A stretch of 64,000 bases of DNA, from positions 1 to 64,000 of the forward strand of contig NZ_BPRE01000009.1 in NCBI RefSeq assembly GCF_022179765.1. The letters run 5' to 3'. This document shows, piece by piece, positions 9,466-17,407 of this stretch. The notes under the pieces are model-generated. The model had not been told where the DNA came from, ran no database searches, and worked only from the letters and a program-made list of their open reading frames with translations. Every line of letters starts with the position of its first letter. The stretch's first letter is position 1. This DNA is from Methylorubrum suomiense (GTDB taxonomy: Bacteria > Pseudomonadota > Alphaproteobacteria > Rhizobiales > Beijerinckiaceae). The translations under genes were made by a program, and so were the position numbers.

Positions 9466-10914
9466 ATGGCGACCGACATCCTGATGCCCGCCCTCTCTCC
9501 GACCATGGAGGAGGGAAAGCTCGCCAAGTGGCTCAAGAAGGAGGGCGACGCGGTCAAATCCGGCGACGTTCTCGCCGAGATCGAGACCGACAAGGCGACC
9601 ATGGAGGTCGAGGCGATCGACGAAGGTGTGCTCGCCAAGATCCTCGTGCCGGACGGCACCGAGAATGTGGCGGTCAACACGCCGATCGCCATCATCGCCG
9701 CCGAGGGCGAAGACGTTTCGGCCGCAGCAGCCAGCGGCGGCCAATCCAAGCCCAACGGTGCCGATAGCGGCGCGCCCGCCCCGACGCCGGACATGCAGGC
9801 CGAAGGCATGGCGGACAAGCCCGCCCCACAGGCGAAGACGGGGGACGACGCCCCGCGCGCGCGCGCTGCTCCGGCCGTCATCAAGAACACCACCGCGGCC
9901 CCCGTCATGGACGAGTTCCCGCCGGACTCGCCGATGGAAACCCAAAGCGTGCGCGAAGCCCTTCGCGACGCCATGGCCGAGGAGATGCGCCGCGACGACA
10001 AGGTGTTCGTCATGGGCGAGGAGGTCGCCGAGTACCAGGGCGCCTACAAGATCACGCAGGGGCTCCTTCAGGAGTTCGGCGCCAGGCGGGTCGTCGATAC
10101 GCCGATCACCGAGCACGGTTTCGCCGGCATCGGCGTCGGTGCGGCGTTCATGGGCTTGAAGCCCATCGTCGAGTTCATGACCTTCAACTTCGCCATGCAG
10201 GCGATCGACCACATCATCAACTCGGCGGCCAAGACCCTCTACATGTCCGGAGGACAGCTCGGCTGCCCGATCGTGTTCCGCGGCCCCAACGGCGCGGCGG
10301 CCCGCGTCGGCGCCCAGCACAGCCACGATTACGCCGCCTGGTACTCGAACGTCCCCGGCCTCAAGGTCATCGCGCCCTACACCGCCTCCGATGCCAAGGG
10401 TCTGCTCAAGGCCGCGATCCGCGACCCGAACCCGGTGATCTTCCTCGAAAACGAGATCCTGTACGGTCAGTCCTTCCCCGTCCCGAAGATCGACGACCTC
10501 GTCCTGCCGATCGGCAAGGCGCGCATCCACCGGCCGGGAACGGATGTCACCATCGTCTCCTTCTCCATCGGCATGACCTACGCTCTCAAGGCGGCTCAGG
10601 CCCTGGCGGAGGAGGGGATCGAGGCCGAGGTCATCGACCTGCGCACCATCCGCCCCATGGATTCCGACACGATCGTCGCGTCCGTGAAGAAGACCGGCCG
10701 CTGTGTCACCGTGGAAGAGGGTTTCCCGCAATCCGGCATCGGCGCCGAGATCGCCGCGCGCCTGATGGTCGATGCTTTCGACTATCTCGACGCTCCGGTC
10801 CTGCGGGTGACCGGGAAGGACGTGCCGATGCCCTACGCGGCAAACCTTGAGAAGTTGGCCCTGCCCAACGTGGCCGAAGTGATCGAGGCGGTCAAAGCCG
10901 TGTGCTACAAGTAA
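9466..10914 (+). CDS. pdhB: pyruvate dehydrogenase E1 component, beta subunit, with N-terminal lipoyl domain
   Basis: A 482-residue protein with two parts. Residues 1-80 are a lipoyl domain with lysine K43 in [14 protein letters not shown] Pro/Ala-rich linker (about 80-145) leads to the transketolase-like beta subunit (about 155-482), seen in [45 protein letters not shown] and the C-terminal [15 protein letters not shown] segment. A lipoyl domain fused to E1-beta is an alphaproteobacterial trait. The lipoyl domain is almost identical to that of PdhC below, suggesting duplication or gene conversion. The next gene's ATG follows the stop with no gap. Confidence 0.97.
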   Translation: MATDILMPALSPTMEEGKLAKWLKKEGDAVKSGDVLAEIETDKATMEVEAIDEGVLAKILVPDGTENVAVNTPIAIIAAEGEDVSAAAASGGQSKPNGADSGAPAPTPDMQAEGMADKPAPQAKTGDDAPRARAAPAVIKNTTAAPVMDEFPPDSPMETQSVREALRDAMAEEMRRDDKVFVMGEEVAEYQGAYKITQGLLQEFGARRVVDTPITEHGFAGIGVGAAFMGLKPIVEFMTFNFAMQAIDHIINSAAKTLYMSGGQLGCPIVFRGPNGAAARVGAQHSHDYAAWYSNVPGLKVIAPYTASDAKGLLKAAIRDPNPVIFLENEILYGQSFPVPKIDDLVLPIGKARIHRPGTDVTIVSFSIGMTYALKAAQALAEEGIEAEVIDLRTIRPMDSDTIVASVKKTGRCVTVEEGFPQSGIGAEIAARLMVDAFDYLDAPVLRVTGKDVPMPYAANLEKLALPNVAEVIEAVKAVCYK

Positions 10915-11193
10915 ATGTCGGACAAGTTCGAAGCATTGGAGATCCCGCCTGACGCCCTGGAACAGGGCGGGATCGAGATCGTGCGGGCTTCCATCGTCGA
11001 CGGTGCCGTGAGCGTCGCGCTCCGGCGCGCCTTCGACGATCCGGCCACCTGGGGCCGGCTCCTGATCGACCTCGCCCGCCAGGCCGCCCGCGCCTACGCG
11101 CTGGAAGCCGACATGTCCGAGGAAGAGGCCTTCGAGCGCATCCGCGCCGGTTGGGAGGCCGAGGGCCTCGATCCCGGCAACACCCTCAACTAG
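10915..11193 (+). CDS. DUF5076 protein coupled to pdhB
   Basis: A 92-residue acidic protein. Its ATG (10915) directly follows the pdhB TAA, with no room for a separate ribosome site beyond the end of pdhB, so it is probably made by translational coupling. It has an EALEIPPDALEQGG start, a short beta segment (IEIVRASIVDGAVSVALRR) and helices with ARQAARAYALEADMSEEEAFERI. I recognise it as the DUF5076 family, which is often found beside PDH genes in alphaproteobacteria. No function is known to me; the fixed place next to E1-beta suggests a PDH-linked role. Confidence 0.8.
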   Translation: MSDKFEALEIPPDALEQGGIEIVRASIVDGAVSVALRRAFDDPATWGRLLIDLARQAARAYALEADMSEEEAFERIRAGWEAEGLDPGNTLN

Positions 11194-11275
11194 CGGCGGG
11201 CCGAGGCGACGCGATGGACCGTCCCGACGCAATCCTCCGTCCTCTCGACGTGCCGGCACAGCGGAGGCCGTGACC

Positions 11276-11863
11276 ATGGCCGAGGCTGCCACGCGCCGCG
11301 CCACCTACGCCGATCTCGCGGCTGTGCCCGACCATCTCGTGGCCGAGATCGTCGACGGGGTACTGGAGACGCATCCGAGGCCGCGCCCTCGGCATCTCAC
11401 GGCAGCGTCGGACCTCGGCACGCTCCTTGGCGGACCGTTCCGTTACGGGCGCGGCGGGCCGGGCGGCTGGATTTTCATGGTCGAACCCGAACTCCACCTC
11501 GGGTCCCACGTCGTGGTGCCCGATCTCGCGGCTTGGCGCCGGGAGCGCATGCCGGTTGAAATCGAGACCGCTTTCATTCCCACACCGCCGGACTGGATCT
11601 GTGAGATCCTGTCACCGTCGACCGCCCGGCTCGACCGCGGGCCGAAGCGTCGCCTCTACGCCGAGGCCGGAATTTCCTTTCTTTGGCTGCTCGATCTCGC
11701 GGACGGCGTCCTCGAAAGCTTCGCCCTCACCGCAGGCCAGTGGCTCCTGACTGCTACCGTGGGGCGCGGCGAGACCGTCGCCGCCCCGCCTTTCGATGCG
11801 GTTCCGTTTCCGCTCGACGACCTGTTTCCCTTCGATCCGCCCTTCGCTTCGCCCGAGGCCTGA
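11276..11863 (+). CDS. Uma2-family (DUF820) putative restriction-like endonuclease
   Basis: A 195-residue protein of the Uma2/DUF820 family, which has the PD-(D/E)xK nuclease fold; the biological role is unknown. ATG 11276 is chosen because GGAGG lies 8 nt upstream (a GTG at 11270 is also possible). The family pattern is present: ATYADLAAVPDHLVAEIVDGVLE at the N-terminus (split helix and strand), VVPDLAAWR with the first Asp, PDWICEILSPST with the active-site Glu, then RRLYAEAGISFLWLLD. It sits between the DUF5076 gene and pdhC, 3 nt before pdhC, so it must be transcribed within the PDH operon. There is no sign of a transposase or direct repeats at its edges. Confidence 0.85.
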   Translation: MAEAATRRATYADLAAVPDHLVAEIVDGVLETHPRPRPRHLTAASDLGTLLGGPFRYGRGGPGGWIFMVEPELHLGSHVVVPDLAAWRRERMPVEIETAFIPTPPDWICEILSPSTARLDRGPKRRLYAEAGISFLWLLDLADGVLESFALTAGQWLLTATVGRGETVAAPPFDAVPFPLDDLFPFDPPFASPEA

Positions 11864-11866
11864 GAC

Positions 11867-13288
11867 ATGCCGATCAACGTCCTGATGCCCGCCCTCTCGC
11901 CGACCATGGAGAAGGGCAACCTCGCCAAGTGGCTGAAGAAGGAGGGCGACGCGATCAAGTCCGGCGACGTGATCGCCGAGATCGAGACCGACAAGGCCAC
12001 CATGGAGGTCGAGGCGGTCGATGAGGGTGTGCTCGCCAAAATTCTCGTGGCGGAGGGCACGGCCGACGTGCCGGTGAACGAACTCATCGCCCTCATTGCG
12101 GAGGAGGGCGAAGACCCCGGCAGCGTCCAGGCCCCCACCGGCGGCGCAGCGGAAGGCGCGAAGACCGCGCCGGTCGAGCCGAAGGGAACGGCCGACATGA
12201 ACGCGGCGCCCGATGGCGCCCATGCCTCCTATGCCCGGGTCGATACCGCCCCCGAAGGCGCCAAGCCCGGGGGCGTGGCCCATCCCGCCGAGGCTGGCGG
12301 CCGGGTCTTCTCCTCGCCGCTCGCCCGCCGTATCGCCAAGCAGGGTGGCGTCGACATAGCCGCGATCCCGGGTTCCGGTCCGCATGGCCGGGTGATCGCC
12401 AAGGACGTGCAGGCGGCGATCGAGGGCGGCACCGCGAAAGCCGGCACCAGCAAGCCGGCGGACGCCCCGAAGGCCGTTGAGGCACCGGCCGCGAAGGCCC
12501 CCGCGCCCGCGCCGAAGGCGGCCCCTGCGGGCGGCGCGCCGGCCGGGCTCACCCTGGAGCAGGTCAAGGGCTTCTACGAGAAGGGCGCTTACGAGGAAGT
12601 GCCGCTCGACGGGATGCGCAAGACCATCGCCAAGCGTCTCACCGAGGCGATGCAGGTCGCTCCGCACTTCTACCTGACCGTCGATTGCGAACTCGATGCC
12701 TTGATGGGCTTACGCGAGACGCTCAACGCGTCGGCCGGCAAGGACAAGGACGGCAAGCCGCTGTTCAAGCTGTCGGTCAACGATTTCGTCATCAAGGCGA
12801 TGGGCCTCGCGCTCACCCGCGTTCCGGCGGCCAATGCGGTCTGGGCCGAGGACCGCATCCTGCGCTTCAAGCATGCCGAAGTCGGCGTGGCGGTGGCGAT
12901 CGACGGCGGCCTGTTCACCCCCGTGATCCGCAAGGCCGACCAGAAGACGCTCTCGACGATCTCCGGCGAGATGAAGGATTTCGCGGCCCGCGCCCGCGCG
13001 AAGAAACTGAAGCCCGAGGAATATCAGGGCGGCGTCACCTCGGTGTCGAACCTCGGCATGTTCGGCATCAAGCACTTCACCGCGGTGATCAACCCGCCGC
13101 AATCGACCATCCTCGCGGTCGGCGCGGGCGAGAAGCGGGTCGTCGTGAAGGACGGCGCCCCGGCAGTGGTGCAGGCCATGACCTGTACCCTCTCGTGCGA
13201 CCACCGCGTGCTCGACGGCGCGCTCGGCGCCGAGCTGATCTCGGCCTTCAAGGGCCTGATCGAGAACCCGATGGGAATGCTGGTGTGA
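11867..13288 (+). CDS. pdhC: dihydrolipoyllysine acetyltransferase, PDH E2 component
   Basis: A 473-residue core subunit that passes the acetyl group from lipoyl-lysine to CoA. Domains: one lipoyl domain (1-80, K43 in [13 protein letters not shown]); an Ala/Pro linker; the peripheral-subunit-binding domain (about 147-185, FSSPLARRIAKQGG...GPHGRVIAKDV); a second Ala/Pro linker (about 187-225); and the catalytic domain with SCDHRVLDGALGAE near the end (His446, Asp450). E2 of E. coli has three lipoyl domains; here one is on E2 and one on E1-beta, giving two types of swinging arm in the complex. The start at ATG 11867 is 3 nt after the Uma2-family stop. Confidence 0.97.
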   Translation: MPINVLMPALSPTMEKGNLAKWLKKEGDAIKSGDVIAEIETDKATMEVEAVDEGVLAKILVAEGTADVPVNELIALIAEEGEDPGSVQAPTGGAAEGAKTAPVEPKGTADMNAAPDGAHASYARVDTAPEGAKPGGVAHPAEAGGRVFSSPLARRIAKQGGVDIAAIPGSGPHGRVIAKDVQAAIEGGTAKAGTSKPADAPKAVEAPAAKAPAPAPKAAPAGGAPAGLTLEQVKGFYEKGAYEEVPLDGMRKTIAKRLTEAMQVAPHFYLTVDCELDALMGLRETLNASAGKDKDGKPLFKLSVNDFVIKAMGLALTRVPAANAVWAEDRILRFKHAEVGVAVAIDGGLFTPVIRKADQKTLSTISGEMKDFAARARAKKLKPEEYQGGVTSVSNLGMFGIKHFTAVINPPQSTILAVGAGEKRVVVKDGAPAVVQAMTCTLSCDHRVLDGALGAELISAFKGLIENPMGMLV

Positions 13289-13436
13289 CCGATACTCGAA
13301 CCGCCGCGCGCCGGTCCCCTCCGATAGGGGCGGATCGGGAGCGCGGTGGTTCGAGATCGATCGCGGTGGTGCTTTCCGCGCCGCCGCCACCGTTCATTCC
13401 CCCCGTGAAGGCGGCGGAGAACCTCCGGAGACCTGT

Positions 13437-14876
13437 ATGTCCGACACCTACGACGTCCTCATCATCGGCGCCGGGCCCGGCGGTTACGTCACTGCGATCC
13501 GTGCGGCGCAACTCGGCTTCAAGACCGCGGTGGTCGATCGCGAGCATCTCGGGGGCATCTGCCTCAACTGGGGCTGCATCCCGACCAAGGCCCTGCTGCG
13601 TTCGGCCGAGATCTACCATTACATGCAGCATGCCGCCGATTACGGGCTGAAGGCCGACAACGTCAGCTTCGACGCATCCGCCATCGTCAAGCGCTCCCGC
13701 GGGGTGTCCGGCCGGCTCAACGGCGGCGTCGGCATGCTGCTCAAGAAGAACAAGGTCGACGTCATCTGGGGCGAGGGCTCGATCGAGGCGGCACCCAAGG
13801 GCACCGAGCCCGGCAAAGTCGCGGTGAAGGAGACCAAACGCGCCGAGCCGCCCAAGGGCGCCAAGGGCGCAGGCACCTACGCGGCCAAGCACATCATCGT
13901 CGCCACGGGCGCGCGGCCCCGCGTGCTGCCCGGCATCGAGCCCGACAAGAAGCTGATTTGGACCTATTACGAGGCCATGGTCCCCGAGGCGATGCCCAAA
14001 AGCCTTCTGGTGATGGGCTCGGGCGCCATCGGGATCGAGTTCGCCTCGTTCTACCGCACCATGGGCGCCGAAGTGACGGTGATCGAGCTCCTGCCGCAGA
14101 TCCTGCCGGTCGAGGATGCCGAGATCGCGGGGCTCGCCCGCAAGCGCTTCGAGAAGCAGGGCATCAAGATTCTTACCGGCGCCAAGGTGACGAAGGTCGA
14201 GAAGGGTTCGGACACGGTCACGGCCACCGTCGAGGACGACAAGGGCAAAACCCAAACCCTGACGGCCGAGAAGCTGATCTCGGCGGTCGGTGTGGTCGGC
14301 AATCTCGAGAATGTCGGACTCGAAAAGCTCGGGGTGAAGATCGAGCGCGGCATCGTCGTCACCGACGGGCTCGGGCGCACCAACGTGCCCGGCGTCTACG
14401 CCATCGGTGATGTCGCCGGGCCGCCGATGCTCGCTCACAAGGCTGAGCACGAAGGCGTCCTCTGCATCGAGACCATCAAGGGGCTTCACACGCATCCGAT
14501 GGACAAGGGCAAGATCCCCGGCTGCACCTATTGCCAGCCGCAGATCGCCAGCGTGGGCCTGACCGAGGCGAAGGCGAGGGATCTCGGCTTCCAGATCAAG
14601 GTCGGCCGCTTCCCCTTCGCGGGCAATGGCAAAGCCATCGCCCTTGGCGAGCCCGACGGACTGATCAAGACGATCTTCGATGCCAAAACCGGCCAGTTGC
14701 TCGGCGCCCACATGGTCGGGGCCGAGGTGACCGAGCTGATCCAGGGATATGTCGTGGCGATGACGCTGGAGACGACCGAGGAGGAGCTGATGCACACGGT
14801 GTTCCCGCATCCGACGCTCTCCGAAATGATGCACGAGAGCGTGCTCGACGCGTATGGTCGGGTGATCCACACCTGA
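13437..14876 (+). CDS. lpd: dihydrolipoyl dehydrogenase (E3)
   Basis: A 479-residue FAD disulfide oxidoreductase that reoxidises the lipoyl groups and makes NADH. FAD motif IIGAGPGGYV (9-18); redox disulfide GGICLNWGCIPTK (Cys42-Cys47); NAD motif MGSGAIGIEFASFY; GDVAGPPMLAHKAEHEG; and the catalytic His458-Glu463 pair in HPTLSE. It carries an insertion of about 18 residues (PKGTEPGKVAVKETKRAEPP region, near 120-145) that is short on conserved residues. The start at ATG 13437 has GGAG upstream. About 150 nt separate it from pdhC, so it may have an additional promoter. Confidence 0.97.
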   Translation: MSDTYDVLIIGAGPGGYVTAIRAAQLGFKTAVVDREHLGGICLNWGCIPTKALLRSAEIYHYMQHAADYGLKADNVSFDASAIVKRSRGVSGRLNGGVGMLLKKNKVDVIWGEGSIEAAPKGTEPGKVAVKETKRAEPPKGAKGAGTYAAKHIIVATGARPRVLPGIEPDKKLIWTYYEAMVPEAMPKSLLVMGSGAIGIEFASFYRTMGAEVTVIELLPQILPVEDAEIAGLARKRFEKQGIKILTGAKVTKVEKGSDTVTATVEDDKGKTQTLTAEKLISAVGVVGNLENVGLEKLGVKIERGIVVTDGLGRTNVPGVYAIGDVAGPPMLAHKAEHEGVLCIETIKGLHTHPMDKGKIPGCTYCQPQIASVGLTEAKARDLGFQIKVGRFPFAGNGKAIALGEPDGLIKTIFDAKTGQLLGAHMVGAEVTELIQGYVVAMTLETTEEELMHTVFPHPTLSEMMHESVLDAYGRVIHT

Positions 14877-14906
14877 GCCGGTGACGCCGGGGCCGATCGC
14901 CAATCA

Positions 14907-14937
14907 CCGCTGTTCGGAACGTCAGATCGAACAGCGG
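14907..14937 (+). terminator. hairpin after lpd
   Basis: A perfect 10-bp stem (CCGCTGTTCG/CGAACAGCGG) with an 11-nt loop, 31 nt past the lpd stop. No T-run follows, so it may be a weak terminator or an RNA 3'-end protector. It closes the PDH gene block. Confidence 0.5.
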
Positions 14938-15062
14938 ACGCGACGCGGCCCGGCTCGCTTCGGGAACACCGACGTCGTTTCTTACGATTCCGGTGTTTCA
15001 GCGCGTGAACAGCACGAGTGCCTGAAACTTTTCGACCTCCCATCTCCGTAGAGACCGCGACG

Positions 15063-15076
15063 CCCCTTCGAAGGGG
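15063..15076 (+). promoter_or_regulatory. 14-bp palindrome in the leader of the fasciclin gene
   Basis: CCCCTTCGAAGGGG is fully self-complementary and lies 20 nt before the start codon, just upstream of the ribosome site AGGGAG. As DNA it could be an operator; as RNA a TTCG-like tight hairpin that stabilises the leader. The role is unknown. Confidence 0.4.
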
Positions 15077-15096
15077 TGCGTATCCAGGGAGATAGC

Positions 15097-15645
15097 ATGT
15101 CGAAGAACCTCATCCGCCTCACGCTCGGCCTCGCGCTCGTCGCGGCCTCGGCTCCGGCGCTCGCCAAGAACCCGATGGTCGGCGGTGCGCCGATGTATGC
15201 CAGCAAGACGATCGTCGAGAACGCGGTCAATTCGAAGGATCACACCACGCTGGTCGCCGCCGTGAAGGCTGCCGGTCTCGTCGATACCCTGTCGGGCCCC
15301 GGTCCCTTCACCGTGTTCGCTCCGACCAACGCCGCCTTCGCGAAGCTGCCGCCGGGCACGGTCGAGTCGCTGGTGCAGCCGCAGAACAAGGCGACCCTCA
15401 CCGGCATCCTCACCTATCACGTCGTCCCCGGCACCTACACGGCCAAGGACCTCGCGGCTCTCGCCAAGCAGGGCGGCGGGCAGGCGATCCTGAAGACCGT
15501 CAATGGCGGAGCGCTCTCGGTGGAGACCAAGGGGAAGAAGGTCTACGTCACCGATGCCAAGGGCAACACGGCCACCGTCACCATCGCCAACGTGATGCAG
15601 TCGAATGGCGTGATCCACGTCATCAACGGCGTGCTGATGCCCTGA
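15097..15645 (+). CDS. exported fasciclin-domain protein
   Basis: A 182-residue secreted protein. Start ATG 15097 follows AGGGAGAT. Signal peptide at about 1-23 (ending APALA before KNP). The remainder is one fasciclin (FAS1) domain of normal bacterial size: TIVENAVNSKDHTTLVAAVKAAGLVDTL, then the FAS1 box GPFTVFAPTNAAFAKLP, a middle KATLTGILTYHVVPGTY, and the closing IHVINGVLMP. FAS1 domains act in adhesion or matrix binding; substrates of bacterial single-domain forms are unknown. It is alone between the lpd hairpin and its own terminator. Confidence 0.92.
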   Translation: MSKNLIRLTLGLALVAASAPALAKNPMVGGAPMYASKTIVENAVNSKDHTTLVAAVKAAGLVDTLSGPGPFTVFAPTNAAFAKLPPGTVESLVQPQNKATLTGILTYHVVPGTYTAKDLAALAKQGGGQAILKTVNGGALSVETKGKKVYVTDAKGNTATVTIANVMQSNGVIHVINGVLMP

Positions 15646-15732
15646 TAACCCTCAACGCATTCCGACATACGCGGAATGCATCTCGCGGCACCTTGAGCAA
15701 TTTGCCAGAACCGCGAGAGGGGTGCAGTTCCA

Positions 15733-15763
15733 TGGGCCGTGAACGTCTCGGCTTCACGGCCCA
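15733..15763 (+). terminator. intrinsic terminator after the fasciclin gene
   Basis: An 11-bp stem (TGGGCCGTGAA/TTCACGGCCCA) with a 9-nt loop, directly followed by TTTTCGC. It lies about 88 nt past the stop codon. Confidence 0.75.
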
Positions 15764-15820
15764 TTTTCGCAGACTAAAGCCTCAATAATATCGCGGACTT
15801 CGGGCCTGGGCCCCCTCGAC

Positions 15821-16213
15821 GTGACGCCCGGTAACGCCGATCCCGGCGGATTGGGCTTTGCCGCCAGCGGTTCAGTGGGCGCCGCATTGGCCGATGAAAC
15901 CGTACGGACCGATTGGCTCACCAATCCCGGCGGCCTCAGTTTCGGCGGGGGCGGCGGCTCATTCGGCCTCGTCACCATTCCCGGCACCAGCCTCACGACC
16001 GATGTCGAGACCGGTCTCACGACAGGGGCGATCGGCTTCACGGGTGCGAGGATCAGCACGGGCAGCAACGCTCCGGGTCTATCCCGCCTTGAATCACAAG
16101 GCATGGGGATAGCCGGAAGTGGAGGCGGCGCACCGACGGGAGGCGGGATAGCGGGAACGCCGGGGTTGATCGATGCAGACACCGATCCGTTCGACGGGCG
16201 CGGGATGCGTTGA
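15821..16213 (+). CDS. possible Gly-rich hypothetical protein (doubtful)
   Basis: An open frame of 130 codons from GTG 15821, rich in Gly, Thr and Ser (for example LSFGGGGGSFGLV, GSGGGAPTGGG). Third codon positions look GC-biased as in real genes here, and the frame stays open upstream to about 15780 without a better start. Against it: there is no ribosome site before the GTG, no domain, and a Pro-rich frame on the opposite strand (15754-16182) is equally open. It could be the remnant of a secreted Gly-rich protein. Confidence 0.25.
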   Translation: MTPGNADPGGLGFAASGSVGAALADETVRTDWLTNPGGLSFGGGGGSFGLVTIPGTSLTTDVETGLTTGAIGFTGARISTGSNAPGLSRLESQGMGIAGSGGGAPTGGGIAGTPGLIDADTDPFDGRGMR

Positions 16214-16318
16214 GGTTAGCCGCAAGGATCATCCACAAGCCCGACGGATCGCGGTAAGGTCTCGTTAACCGTTCTCAGATGTTCTATCTTCGTTCTCAAT
16301 TCGAGTCGGAGATTGACC

Positions 16319-16579
16319 ATGCCCGAGCCCGTGAGACCGAATGCCGAGCGTCGCCCCACCGAGCGCATGATGCTGGAGGAGCCCATCGCTGCCGGGGCCG
16401 CATGTCCGGTCGAGACGATCGCGCAGGCCTATCTCGACACCTCCCATGGGGACGCGGACATCGCGCTGCGCTGCGCCATCACCGATGCGTTGTCCGACCT
16501 GCTGGAGGCGGAGCGCCGGGCCCGTGAGAACAGCCGTCTGATCTCCCGTGGCTATGTCCGCAGCGCCGCTGAGAGGTGA
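16319..16579 (+). CDS. small hypothetical protein
   Basis: An 86-residue protein from ATG 16319, with GGAGATTG upstream. The N-terminus is polar (PEPVRPNAERRPTERMM). The C-terminal two thirds look helical and acidic, with GDADIALRCAITDALSDLLEAERRARENSRLISRGYVR. No Cys pair, signal peptide or known domain is evident. Its end lies about 80 nt upstream of an L,D-transpeptidase. Codon use is ordinary for the window, so it is probably real, but I cannot name it. Confidence 0.55.
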   Translation: MPEPVRPNAERRPTERMMLEEPIAAGAACPVETIAQAYLDTSHGDADIALRCAITDALSDLLEAERRARENSRLISRGYVRSAAER

Positions 16580-16659
16580 GGATTACCGACGGGTGGTTGA
16601 AGCGGAGAAACGGTGCTGCATCTTCCTTCAAAGTCTTATCGAACGGGAGTTTTCGAGCG

Positions 16660-17307
16660 ATGCGCCTGCGCCCGGCCACCCTTCTCGCAGGTCTCGCCCT
16701 GCTCGCCTCCGCCTCGGCGGCTCGCGCCGAACTGCTCATCAGTGTCGATAAGGACGCGCAACGGATGAGCGTGGCGGTGGACGGACAGACCCGCCACACC
16801 TGGCCCGTCTCGACCGGGCTCGCGGCGTACGACACGCCCAACGGAAGCTACCGGCCTTTCCGAATGGAGGCGAAGCATTTCTCGCGGGAGTGGGACAACG
16901 CGCCCATGCCGCACGCGATCTTCTTCACCGAGGTCGGCCACGCCATCCACGGAACCACGCATACGCGGCGCTTGGGGCGTGCCGCCTCGCATGGCTGCGT
17001 GCGCCTGTCTCAGCGCAACGCCGCGACGTTGTTCACGCTCGTGAAGCAGCAGAAGATGGCCAACACCCGTGTGGTGATCGAGGGCAGTGTCGGCGACCGG
17101 GTGGTTGCCGAGTTGGACCGACCCTCGCCTCGTCCCTCGGTTCGACGCATGTCCGCGCGCGGTTACGGCCCGCGGGAGGGCGTCCCGCTGCGCTACCGGG
17201 GCAGCCTGTCGAACGAGGACCTCTATGCACCGGTCGCGCGTCCGTCCCGCGATCCGTTCGGCGATCCCTACCGGGCGGCACCGGTCGGTTACGGCTACCT
17301 GTACTGA
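16660..17307 (+). CDS. exported L,D-transpeptidase (YkuD domain)
   Basis: A 215-residue periplasmic enzyme of the YkuD fold, which makes 3-3 crosslinks in peptidoglycan or attaches proteins to it. Signal peptide at about 1-23 (ASAARA before ELL). The YkuD domain spans about 24-150 with TPNGSYRP, HAIHGTTH (His97) and the active-site motif SHGCVRLSQ (His111, Cys113). After it comes a basic Tyr/Arg/Pro-rich tail of about 65 residues that may bind the wall. ATG 16660 is chosen because GGGAG precedes it and it starts the signal peptide; the frame is open further upstream. Confidence 0.93.
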   Translation: MRLRPATLLAGLALLASASAARAELLISVDKDAQRMSVAVDGQTRHTWPVSTGLAAYDTPNGSYRPFRMEAKHFSREWDNAPMPHAIFFTEVGHAIHGTTHTRRLGRAASHGCVRLSQRNAATLFTLVKQQKMANTRVVIEGSVGDRVVAELDRPSPRPSVRRMSARGYGPREGVPLRYRGSLSNEDLYAPVARPSRDPFGDPYRAAPVGYGYLY

Positions 17308-17407
17308 GGCCGATGGCGATCCCACCCTGTTCGACCCGGTATCGAGGGGATCGCCAATTGCGCATCGGCACCGCGACGTTCTGTTGATGCGCAGGAGGGA
17401 GGCGGCC

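Larger units (their letters stand above)
15646..16318. other. region with a terminator and one doubtful reading frame
   Basis: About 670 nt between the fasciclin gene and the small protein at 16319. It holds a small stem at about 15658-15680, the clear terminator at 15733-15763 and a Gly-rich frame at 15821-16213 listed separately. I see no RNA gene or repeat. Confidence 0.5.

Noticed and set aside
9349..11304. A 651-codon open frame on the minus strand over pdhB and DUF5076
   Set aside because: It is the mirror of the real plus-strand gene in high-GC DNA, with His/Gly/Arg/Asp-rich composition and no domain. The same holds for the long minus frames over eno, lpd and lipA, and the plus frames over sbcC.
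11276..11863. Insertion sequence or mobile element at the Uma2 gene
   Set aside because: No transposase, terminal inverted repeats or target duplication were seen at its borders.
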